Shown here piece after piece: positions 1-7,912 of a stretch of DNA of 11,746 nucleotides. Both the position numbers and the translations under genes were made by a program. The stretch lies in NCBI GenBank assembly GCA_015039315.1, contig WIDE01000005.1, positions 1,303 to 13,048 on the forward strand. Direction: 5' to 3'. The DNA is from Clavulina sp. PMI_390 (taxonomy: Eukaryota > Basidiomycota > Agaricomycetes > Cantharellales > Hydnaceae). The stretch's first letter is position 1; each line of letters opens with the position of its first letter. Below the pieces are notes generated by a model, which was given only the letters and a program-made list of their open reading frames with translations, had not been told where the DNA came from and ran no database searches.

Positions 1-30
1 GAGAGCTTTGGAGTTGCGTACAATATATGA
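1..30 (+). CDS. 3' end of an F-box gene (F0), body off the left edge
   Basis: Read in frame from base 1, the sequence gives ESFGVAYNI and then a TGA stop. This matches the last nine residues of the F-box gene F1 at 7355-7384 (ESFGIAHNI, stop), with two conservative-looking replacements (V for I, Y for H). The match continues 65 bases past the stop. I infer that the left edge cuts a third, very close F-box paralog lying head-to-tail with MYND gene M1. Nothing about its F-box or full length can be seen here. It could also be a detached 3' fragment rather than a full gene. Confidence 0.75.
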   Translation, partial: ESFGVAYNI

Positions 31-95
31 ACCCCGACGAGAAACGGAGTTCTCAGAAGGTCAATGCGTTATCATTATATACTGAGAGCGTATGC
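1..95 (+). repeat. Duplicated F-box gene 3' end, copy 1
   Basis: Bases 1-95 align without gaps to 7355-7449, with three mismatches by eye (at 13, 19 and 73). Two fall in the last codons and one in the 65 bases after the stop. Identity ends sharply at 95/7449. The left boundary is outside the window. This marks a recent segmental duplication or gene conversion between F-box genes. Confidence 0.92.
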
Positions 96-464
96 GCAAT
101 GATATAACTAGCGGGTCACAGACTGGACTCATAAAACTAGCCTAGTCTTTTGCCAACACTATCTCCAAAATCAACAAGCGTAAATACACCTTCACTGTTT
201 CACCTGCTCTATTCTGTTTCACTACCCCGTCAAATCATTTCCCGCTCTACTTGTACGCGAATTCTGAGATACTGTAGGGACTTACATATTCTGTGCCGTT
301 CCGGTCCATCGCATTGCAGGCTTGTGGCGCGTTGACCGTCGGCTGCTTGGGTGCTGCTATCAGAGCTCCTTCTTCTTCCTCCCCCTCCTCCTCCCAGCTG
401 ACTACCTGGGACAGTAGATTCGATAGCAGCTAGCCTTATATATACCAGAGGCCTTGCTATACTC
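96..464. other. Intergenic region upstream of M1, with CT-rich tract
   Basis: No gene is supported here. The stretch holds an uninterrupted 30-base pyrimidine run at 366-395, ending in CAG at 395-397, about 70 bases before the M1 start. CT-rich tracts of this kind often sit near transcription starts in filamentous fungi; it could instead be the 3' end of a 5' UTR intron. An alternating TATATATA lies at 437-444, only about 20 bases before the ATG, which is too close for an ordinary TATA box unless the leader is very short. No CCAAT box was noticed. Confidence 0.4.
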
Positions 465-2319
465 ATGGCATCGGAAACAGAATCCGTTGCTTTGGCCGAG
501 AAAACTCTGCGACCTCTTCTACACAAGAGCGGGATCGATAAAATGCTCAAACCCGGCCAATCCGATCCCAAATTCCTCGATCGACTGAGTATGGATGATA
601 TTTGGAAGCTAATATATGATTCCATATATAATTTTCCCACTCCTCGTCCCCTAGTGTCGTTAGCAGACGCGGGGCTCGTCCAGGGCTTGTTCGATATTCT
701 TCTTGGCACCCACGAATCTGCCAAATATAAAACGTCCTATGTGAGCCCACTCTCTTTGTCCAATTAGCTCTCAATTTATGCAATTGTTCCGTACCCTTGC
801 TCTCGCTCGTTTTGTAGGGATCCGTCTTCTGCAGAGCTCTCGAGATGCTCCTTAGCATCGTTGATGTAACGTGCTACCCTGACAGGACTTCCGAACGATA
901 TCTTTCGGGTGATATCTCATGGTCCTGGAACGGTCATGAACTGAAAATCATTTCTGCCCTTCGAGATTCGTGCCTATTCAAGCCCATTCACGATGAGGCT
1001 CTTCGTCTAGAGCTTGCTACTTCACGGCAACAAGCGCTTCAGATCATTCAAGCCATCCGAGAGATGCCCGAAATATCGTACGCTCTGCCTTCATGCCCTC
1101 CTTTCTGGCCTGTTGATTGCTAACAACTCACTTTTCTGGACGTAGACGTGACACCGCGGTTCTCCAAGGCATCGTCTCCTTGAGCTATGATTTACGTGCT
1201 AGTTTACTTTCAGAACCGCGAACGGGTCCCTTAATCATGGGAATCAACGGCATTTTTGCCTTCAGCACGAGTCAGCTCGTCAAATGTCTGCTGTGTTTAC
1301 CCGGCGCCCCAGAAGGGCAGGGCAGATACTTGCTCCCGCCTGCCTCTCCTCATGCCCTTCTTGAGCAGTCGTATCAGGTGCTTTTCTACAACGACTCCAG
1401 CTTCAAAGCTCAGATGGACGAATTCTCCCTCATCACAATCCTTGTCCGCATTATTGTCTCTCTCCCCGATGCTGGCCCGGATGACATAGAGCTCATTCAT
1501 TCTATCGACTTTCCTCTCCCTTCTCATCAGCTAGTTCGTGCCTCTGCGATGATCATGCGTCGCGTGCAAGCAACCTACCCACCATCAGCATCCAAAGAGA
1601 AAGATGGCAAGGGCGCTCTCTTCTATCATAATTGGTGTATGGCCGTGACAGATTTCTGGACGTTTCTTTTCAAGCATTCCTCGACTGCTGCGGTCGACTT
1701 CCTAAACGTAGTTGCCGGAGATGGTATCCTTTTTCTTCTCGAGTGGTGCGCCATGGGAACCGTAAGACAGCATCTGACCACCGAGGAAGCCGAGATGGCA
1801 GCAGGCGAGTATCCTGCCTTGTAGTGGTGGACGGAGCTATTACTGAAATCTCTCGCCCATGTGTAGATTTCCTGGAGCATTGCTTATTGTGGTTGCTGGA
1901 TGCTGTACTAAGGCGGTCATCTGAGCCGTCTGAAGCGAGCAGGAAATTCCAACTTCAGTTCGACGTAATCCATCATCGAGCTTGTCTGCCTTCTACCCCT
2001 CTTCCGCTTCGAAAAGCATGGGGTCAGGTGTATACGACTTATCAAGCTATGGACTCGCTGATAGAAGGGACAAAGCTTTCTCGACCAAAGATTGCCACAG
2101 AGACCCTCGAAAAGTTCTGCAATAGGCCACTTTGTGAGACATTAGATGAAAAGGGTATGATGCAATGCGCTAGGTGTCATCGTGCTTACTACTGTTCCCA
2201 ACAATGCCAGAAATTGTGAGTCAATCTCTGCCCATACTCTCCCATCTTGACTTGATCTACAAATTCCGCGTCAACGCAGAGATTGGAAGGTTCACAAGGG
2301 TTACTGCACCAAGTCATAA
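465..2319 (+). CDS. MYND zinc-finger protein M1 (5 exons, 527 aa)
   Basis: Predicted exons are 465-740, 818-1077, 1146-1804, 1867-2215 and 2280-2319. They join in frame to 527 codons plus TAA. The C-terminus is a MYND zinc finger (about residues 483-524): C483 and C488 (CNRPLC), C499 and C502 (CARC), C508 and C512 (YCSQQC), then DWKVHKGYC with H520 and C524. This is the family's C-C-C-C-C-C-H-C set. MYND fingers bind proteins, so a scaffold or regulatory role is inferred; there is no SET domain. The first 480 residues match no family I can name, but are shared with M2, most clearly the block DGILFLLEWCAMG in exon 3. Introns are 77, 68, 62 and 64 nt. Intron 3 (1805-1866) needs a GC donor; all GT donors nearby give the wrong phase and a stop. 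The start at 465 was chosen because it aligns with the M2 start (MASE/MATE) and is the first ATG of the open frame. Confidence 0.85.
1805..1866 (+). other. GC-AG intron (M1 intron 3)
   Basis: This 62-nt intron begins GCGAGT and ends GTGTAG. Exon 3 must end in phase 1 because exon 4 resumes as (G)AT TTC CTG, homologous to (G)AC GCG TTG in M2. At the aligned site M2 has GTGAGT. The nearby GT at 1809 and the strong-looking GTAAGA at 1762 both give the wrong phase and early stops. Confidence 0.8.
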
Positions 2320-3759
2320 CACCAAACAAGACGAAGATCTTGACTGATGTCAGGACCTCCCGATATTGTAGTATTACTTTGCTCCAGATACATTTGCGGA
2401 CGCTTACTGTATAGTTCCTGCCTAGTCTTGTGAGTCCAGTCTGGGACTTGCATGGGTTTACCAATTTTATTCGTGTACCATCACCCTGAGTGGGACTCAT
2501 TTCCATATCGCAGTCCAGTCAATTGTTTAATGATTTTGCGTCGTTAGTTCGCTCCCTGTCAAGACGTTTCCTACTGAGAGTATCTCTTTGGTTGTTTGTG
2601 CCGAGCCACCACTGATGGTGAGTGGATTCTCACGCCTTTCATTCACAACATCCTTCATCCCTTCCTGCTATATCCCCTCCTCGCTTTGGCCAGCATTGTG
2701 GCCTCAATATCATCATTTAGTTTGAACGCGGCGATCATCTCGATCATGTGGGGTCTGTCATCGACAACTTTCTGCTGAAAATGTGTTGATAGTGGTAGTC
2801 AAGCGAGCCAATGCACACCCATACATCTTGGTACTCAAATTCAGAAGAATGTCAGCTTAAGGTGGTATCATGCTTTACATTCTTCCGCCCCGAGAGTTCT
2901 GGCCCTTCCAACGCTGGCCACTATCACGGCGCCCAAGCCAAAAAGTATGGTCAAGATGCTGCTATTCCAGGGGACTATTCATCTCTTCTAACAATTTCTG
3001 CGCTAATTTCTCGATTGTTATAGGCTGATCCTCTATGGCCGCCAATTGAGCTGTTGATACATTAGGTCAACGAAACGGTCGAGATTCCACCTTCTGCTGG
3101 CTTGCTTCGCCTCATCCCCGGCGGGCTACTCTGCTCCATATACACCAGAATACTAGTGCTGCGTAGATGAGAACTCGAGTCCGCGCAAGTGGAATGGCGA
3201 TACCACGCCTCGCCTCAGGAAGAAGTGCTCGAGCTCAGGATGCGATCGAACCATGACGTCCTCCTGATCCCCAATTTCTCCTAAAGCAATCAGAATACGT
3301 TCGACCTAAGTAATTGATTGCCTCTCTGCCATGCAAGGACTTGACGGACGGCCTAAAGCGGACGATGAATACTTCGTGTCCTGTGAGCAAATATGACCTG
3401 ATGGGTGAATGGCTGGTGTTATCTACTAGTGAAGTATTCAAAACACTCGTGCTCCTGATTGCTAGGTGATGGGGCTGAAACCCAATCCGGACTCCTCACG
3501 TTTCCATAATCTTGTTTGTAGCTCCACGCGCGCGCTAAAACAAGGTGATGGCATGTGAGGGCCTTCGACTGAATGTGCTTTGACAGTGCATGCCCAAGAG
3601 GATGATCATAAGAGCTATTCGGACGTGACCGTCCGCGACGAGAAGAATCAAAAACACAGACTGTCAGGCATCAACAACCTTTCGACCGGCTTGCCAGAAG
3701 ACATCAACGGTCTATAACCAACCTTCTCGCCAAAGAAAGAAAGAAAGAAACTAGCGACA
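2320..3759. other. Gene-poor 1.4 kb spacer between M1 and M2
   Basis: I see no complete gene. Short open stretches that read like protein are scattered here: on the plus strand about 2880-2970 (FRPESSGPSNAGHYHGAQ), and on the minus strand about 2775-2665 (begins after a TTTTCAG; includes MIEMIAAFKLNDDIEATMLA) and about 3310-3200 (begins after an ACTTAG; includes ILIALGEIGDQEDVMV). None links to another by a convincing splice pair, so they may be relics of a lost gene or element, or chance. Near the M2 end, TATAA lies at 3713-3717, 43 bases before the ATG. Confidence 0.35.
3732..3750 (+). repeat. (AAAG)n short tandem repeat just before M2
   Basis: A 19-base AAAG tract of 4.75 units ends ten bases before the M2 start codon, so it probably lies in the 5' leader. 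It is a microsatellite that may vary in length between strains. Confidence 0.9.
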
Positions 3760-5587
3760 ATGGCTACCGAACTAGAGGCCCAATTCATTGCGGAGAAAGC
3801 GCTGCGTCCAGTATTAATCCAGAGTGGCGTCCTCCAGCCGCGCCGTCGAGCGAATACCAGCCAAATGGACTCAAATAGCTTGTGGATGCTCGTCGACGTA
3901 TCCATACGCAACCCCCAGAACCAAAACCCCGGTGCGCTCCGTAAAATGACGAAAGCGGGCATTGTTCGTTGCTTGTGCTCCATAATCGTCGACACCCAGC
4001 TCTCGGCCAGAACGAGCACTTCTCTCGTAGGTTGCTGAGGTTTATCCGCCCATAGCATTCGTTCTGATATCTCTCCATACTCGACGTTCTAGAACACTGT
4101 CTTCTGTCATGCTTTGAGCTGCCTCCACACTCTCATCGTGTCCACCTACGAGGTGGAGAAGCAAACTATCTCGCCGACGGCCCACAGTGGCCTCTCGGGA
4201 TGGGATTGGCACGACCTTGAGCTCGGTCTCATTAATGCAATCAAGGAGTCTTATTTGTTTCAGCCCATCACTGATTTTGTTCGAATGGAGCTCGATCCCA
4301 TTCGCCGCCATGCCATGGACGTATTGGACGCAATTCGAGTCTTCCCTGCGGAATTGCAAGTCCTTCTCTCTACCTTCCGCTTCTCACCGAGCTGACAAAC
4401 TGCGATTAAATTTGTGCGTTTAGTCGTAATCCCGCTTTCGAGCGAGCAATCATTCCTGCAATCTTTCAACTTCGTTGTGCTGTATTTTCAGAGCCCCAGT
4501 ATGCTATGAAAGCACCCCATGCTATTCTCACCCACTGCGCCAGCGACCTCTACAAGTGTTTTGCTTCATTGCCCACAAATAGCAACTCCAGCTTGGGACA
4601 CCTTCCTGCATCACTCGAGACGCTGGGAAGGCAGTCACTTGAGGTCATTCTTCACGAGGAGACCTCTCTTCGGGTCCGGACACAAGAGTTCCGGACCCTC
4701 ACCCAGCTCGTGCTTATCGGACTTGGTGACCTAGAGAAAAACGAAAGCGCTGCCGAGCCCAAAGTCAACTTTATTGTACCCAGCAGTCAGCTCCTTCATG
4801 TCTCGGCCTGTCTGATGCGCCAGGTCTACGAGTTATTCTCTGGGAACCTGGTTCAGAAAGGTCTAAAGAAGGATATGCTCGAAGCAGTGGACTGGTATGA
4901 CCACTGGTGCGAGATGACCATCAAATTCTGGAACGTTCTTCTCACTGCTCCTCGAGCTGAGCGTGTCGATTTTGTGAAGCTAATTGTTGATGATGGGATC
5001 CTGTATCTGTTGGAATGGTGTTCGATGGGAAACGTGCGGTATCGCTTGCCCAACAAGACGGAGATGAGCGATGGTGAGTCACACGATTCTTTGAATTCTC
5101 GCCACCATCCATTTTCGTCACTCAATTTCTCTCCTAGACGCGTTGGATGAACTCCGGGGTTGTTTGAACTGGCTCGTCTCCGTAGCTCGCCTTAATCTAT
5201 CATCCCAATACTCTGCTCAGTTCAACCGTCAATTCTCTATCATTTGTCAACGTGCTTCACTGCCAGCTGCAAGCTCGTTTCATCGTCAGACATGGGAGAC
5301 TATTCGCCAAAAGCGCTACACTATTTGGGGGCTAAGTGAAGGGAGTCATGTCAGCGGCGTCAAATTCTGCTACAGGCCTGTCTGCGAAATATCTGATAGT
5401 GCAACGTTGATGTTGTGTTCCAAGTGCTACCAAGCATCGTATTGCTCTCGGGAGTGCCAAAAATTGTGAGTGGCAGAACGAGTGCAAAGCTAATTACGAA
5501 GTCGCGGAAGATTATTTATAATACCTGCGCCTATTTTGTAGGGACTGGAGAGTTCACAAGCAATACTGCGGCGAGATGGGGTCTTGA
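3760..5587 (+). CDS. MYND zinc-finger protein M2, paralog of M1 (5 exons, 517 aa)
   Basis: Predicted exons are 3760-4026, 4093-4355, 4424-5073, 5138-5465 and 5542-5587, joining to 517 codons plus TGA. All four introns sit at the same protein positions and phases (0, 2, 1, 2) as in M1, so the two are duplicates. The C-terminal MYND finger (about residues 471-512) has C471, C476, C487, C490, C496, C500, H508 and C512; the end reads DWRVHKQYC. Exon 3 carries DDGILYLLEWCSMG, the best-conserved block with M1. No catalytic domain was recognised, so the cellular role is unknown; MYND domains normally recruit partner proteins. The start has good context (ACAATGG). Intron 2 (4356-4423) uses a GCAAGT donor; the GT four bases later would put TCG TAA at the start of exon 3. 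The two proteins have diverged strongly outside the shared blocks, so this duplication is much older than the F0/F1 one. Confidence 0.86.
4356..4423 (+). other. GC-AG intron (M2 intron 2)
   Basis: A 68-nt intron starts GCAAGT, the usual form of a GC donor, and ends GTTTAG. The phase-2 junction joins GAA TT to T CGT AAT, giving E-F-R-N, which aligns with I-S-R-D in M1. The M1 intron at this site is also 68 nt but begins GTACGC. The only nearby GT (4360) gives phase 0 and an immediate stop after splicing. Confidence 0.82.
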
Positions 5588-5836
5588 CTTCGAATCAGTC
5601 TCTATTATTCCCGCAACCAAAATAATTCTCGACTCCCTGAGAGCCTCATGACAACCTCTACCACAGCCATCCCAGTATTTCCGCCTTTTCCCCCCTAATT
5701 ATGATCTACTGTTCAATAAGCTCTCTCGACCAGTGCCAGAGTTGTTCGGGCCAATCTGTGTATTACTATTTGCGTTGAGGATGGTCGTTTCCGTTCTCTG
5801 CTACCAACACCATACAAGCAACTGTCGTTCGCTGTT
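5588..5836. other. M2-F1 intergenic region
   Basis: A 249-base spacer that must hold the M2 3' end and the F1 promoter. Apart from the CCAAT-containing block at 5744-5759 nothing specific was recognised. Confidence 0.5.
5744..5759 (+). promoter_or_regulatory. CCAAT-containing element upstream of F1
   Basis: The 16-base block GTTCGGGCCAATCTGT recurs exactly at 7822-7837 before F2. CCAAT (5751-5755) lies 86 bases before the F1 ATG and 84 before that of F2. The flanks are much less alike, so selective retention is plausible. CCAAT is the known core site of the fungal HAP/NF-Y complex; binding here is inferred. Confidence 0.55.
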
Positions 5837-7384
5837 ATGGGTGCAATATTTGACGTTACTCCCATATCGTCGTCACTAGAAGCACTCATTGCCTCGATCG
5901 CATGGCCCCCCTTGGATCACACATCCGTTTTCGCAAACGAGTCGCAGTTGACCAAATCGGAACGAATACTCGAGGTAGAGAAAAGAATAGCCACGCTTGA
6001 AGACACCCTCAGCTCTCTCTCTCCACTTGTAAATATGGTCCTTGATCTTCAGAGTCAAGTCCAATTACGGAAGGTTGGTCTCCAGATGGCGCTGAACCCC
6101 ATTTCTGCCCTCCCAGATGATATTCTTGTCATCATATTCGAATGGGCCAGAGGGCCAGTCAGAATCGCAGGGTCTTGGAGGGCGAGCATGTGTTTTAGCC
6201 ATGTCTCATCGCGCTGGCGGACTGTTGCTATCAATTGTTCCACTCTTTGGAATGAGCTCTACATCAAGTCCCCTTCCCAAGCCCCCTTACTTAAGCTTAT
6301 GGGACAACGATCGGGGATCAAAGGGTTTAATTTGACTCTAGACCTCGGTCATACGGCCTCTGATTCTCGCAAGGCGCGTGAAACCACGTCTTATTCTGAT
6401 CAGAAAGTTGAGTTCACGACCGAGTTTGCTGCGCAGATATCGAGCGTACAGTTCCAGACGTTTCATACTATCGATTGCATATCCGTGTCTGAAGCGGCTT
6501 GGGAACTACTTAATCCGAGTTGGATAAATATCACGGCGTCGCATAAGGAGAGTGGCCCATTGAAGGAGACTCGATGGTTGAACAAATCCCATGTCCTCCA
6601 CCTCGCCGACGTGTACATCTCGGCCCCTATGGGCCCACTATTTCACGTCAATACCTTCAAGTTCTCCTTGGGTGATACTTCCATGGTCCAAAGGATTTTG
6701 TCCCATGCACCAATGCCGAGCTTGAAAAGGCTGATCCTGCACCACGTTTCCTGTTGGACTCCAGGTACTCAAGCCAACATCCTCGCCCTAGATCTTCTGG
6801 AAGCCATCGAGTTGTCCAATTGCGATGACCTGGGTGAATTCAATTTCGAAACACCTAACCTCCGCTCCATGATGGTCAGGATGGGGAATATTGATCAACG
6901 AGCAGCTAGGGACGTCAGAAAGCTGGTATGGAGACGCTCTCTCAATTTCAATCAAATGGTACTGGCCGCTCTAAAGCTTAACAATCGATCATCTTTACAG
7001 GTACATCGTAACCCACAACTCGAGCACATCAAATTACTTACGCGAAATTCGGAGTCATTTATACGTACCCTAGGATCCACCCCTAATAACGGCCAAGATA
7101 TCCCGATATTTAAATCAGCCCCATCTCTTCTCTCTTTGCATCTTTGGATGCCGCCTTTGGCTTCTTTATCTCGACGCGGGGCGCCAGCCAAAATCAAGCC
7201 ACAGGAAGTGGCAGTACGGCTGCGTGGTACACTGGAATCCTATTTAGCCCCCGTTCCCCTCTCATCTCACCCAAAGGATACATGCCAGCTAGCGTCGCTC
7301 AGAATACCCAAGGAATTTGTGGGTGACTTTAGGTCATGGTACGAAAGTCGAGTAGAGAGCTTTGGAATTGCGCACAATATATGA
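5837..7384 (+). CDS. F-box protein F1 (2 exons, 490 aa spliced)
   Basis: Predicted exons are 5837-6925 and 7001-7384 (490 aa); the frame also stays open through the 75-nt intron, giving 515 aa if unspliced. Residues about 42-77 form a leucine-rich, coiled-coil-like stretch (ERILEVEKR, LEDTLSSL). An F-box-like motif follows at about 87-143: NPISALPDDILVIIFEWA, a short linker, then HVSSRWRTVAINCSTLWNEL. F-boxes bind Skp1 and place the protein in an SCF ubiquitin ligase; the remaining roughly 340 residues would choose the substrate. They contain loose leucine-rich patterns (MPSLKRLILHHV, LLEAIELSNCDDL) such as occur in LRR-like F-box proteins. The start aligns with that of F2 (MGAIFDV/MGVIFDV). 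The C-terminus is nearly the same as the fragment at 1-30. The target is unknown. Confidence 0.86.
   Translation: MGAIFDVTPISSSLEALIASIAWPPLDHTSVFANESQLTKSERILEVEKRIATLEDTLSSLSPLVNMVLDLQSQVQLRKVGLQMALNPISALPDDILVIIFEWARGPVRIAGSWRASMCFSHVSSRWRTVAINCSTLWNELYIKSPSQAPLLKLMGQRSGIKGFNLTLDLGHTASDSRKARETTSYSDQKVEFTTEFAAQISSVQFQTFHTIDCISVSEAAWELLNPSWINITASHKESGPLKETRWLNKSHVLHLADVYISAPMGPLFHVNTFKFSLGDTSMVQRILSHAPMPSLKRLILHHVSCWTPGTQANILALDLLEAIELSNCDDLGEFNFETPNLRSMMVRMGNIDQRAARDVRKLVWRRSLNFNQMVLAALKLNNRSSLQVHRNPQLEHIKLLTRNSESFIRTLGSTPNNGQDIPIFKSAPSLLSLHLWMPPLASLSRRGAPAKIKPQEVAVRLRGTLESYLAPVPLSSHPKDTCQLASLRIPKEFVGDFRSWYESRVESFGIAHNI
6926..7000 (+). other. Stop-free 75-nt intron in F1
   Basis: Starts GTATGG and ends TTTACAG, phase 0. 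F2 has an intron at the identical place (9014-9087), and splicing aligns KL/VHRNPQLE of F1 with RM/VYRNPRLE of F2. Being 25 codons long without a stop, it would insert 25 residues if retained, so a naive gene caller would report a single-exon gene. Confidence 0.82.
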
Positions 7385-7449
7385 ACCCCGACGAGAAACG
7401 GAGTTCTCAGAAGGTCAATGCGTTATTATTATATACTGAGAGCGTATGC
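7355..7449 (+). repeat. Duplicated F-box gene 3' end, copy 2
   Basis: This covers the last nine codons, stop and 65 bases after the stop of F1, matching 1-95 with three mismatches. The flank beyond 7449 does not resemble the sequence beyond 95. The non-coding part has one mismatch in 65 bases, against two in 30 coding bases. Confidence 0.92.
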
Positions 7450-7912
7450 ACGGCGGTGTAAGGCACCTAGGTCTACCTTAGCGCTACGCTTCCTTCTATC
7501 CTCGTGTTACTCATTTGAGACGTATCTAATGTAGGATCCAAGCTGTACTACTACTTCTCTGATGCGGATGCTTGCACCTGAATCCTATGCTCCTGTGGAC
7601 TCCAAACTCCGAAATGGCATCGTGGAGGGCGGAGAACAAAGGGACACCACTAGCATCCAATGGCTTCCACGCTATAGCGCGACCAGGGATGCCAGGTAGC
7701 TCCAAGCGGCCGCGCGACATCTTTTAATGCTCCTTCCGTTCCTGCTATCTCTCAGCGTTGTACTTGGCATACTGTCACGCATATAATGGGCGGATCTACG
7801 TCATCATTGCGGCTACTAGCCGTTCGGGCCAATCTGTCCTTGGCTGTTTGTATCTGGCGCACTCTTCGCTACCTTCTTCACTAGAACACCAGGCAGGTAG
7901 TTGTAAACCATA
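7385..7912. other. F1-F2 intergenic region
   Basis: A 528-base spacer. Its first 65 bases belong to the duplicated 3' end. The rest holds a GC-rich patch with GCGGCCGC near 7706-7713 and the F2 CCAAT block at 7822-7837. No gene is supported; a 64-codon minus-strand open frame (7720-7526) has no recognisable motif. Confidence 0.5.
7822..7837 (+). promoter_or_regulatory. CCAAT-containing element upstream of F2
   Basis: Second exact copy of the 16-base block also found at 5744-5759; the CCAAT core is at 7829-7833, 84 bases before the F2 ATG. Conservation of sequence and spacing between paralog promoters suggests a shared control site. Confidence 0.55.

Noticed and set aside
119..149. 13-base sequence (119-131) whose reverse complement is at 2431-2443, with a 9-base direct match (141-149 and 2421-2429), flanking M1
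   Set aside because: Looks like possible element ends around M1, but matches this short are expected by chance in 11.7 kb, and no target-site duplication or other hallmark was seen.
230..724. 164-codon minus-strand open frame over the M1 start
   Set aside because: It overlaps M1 exon 1 in antisense and is low-complexity where it crosses the CT-rich tract (runs of Gly and Arg); no domain seen.
1632..1866. Open frame running into the M1 MYND exon from 1632
   Set aside because: This 5' part is the wrong frame of M1 exon 3 and the intron; only from 1867 on is the frame real, as homology with M2 shows.
2596..2778. 60-codon plus-strand frame with a hydrophobic stretch (possible small membrane protein)
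   Set aside because: No good start context, no homolog recognised, and the opposite strand of the same bases reads at least as protein-like.
7526..7720. 64-codon minus-strand frame between F1 and F2
   Set aside because: Short, no motif, no splice partners; chance open frame in a GC-rich patch.
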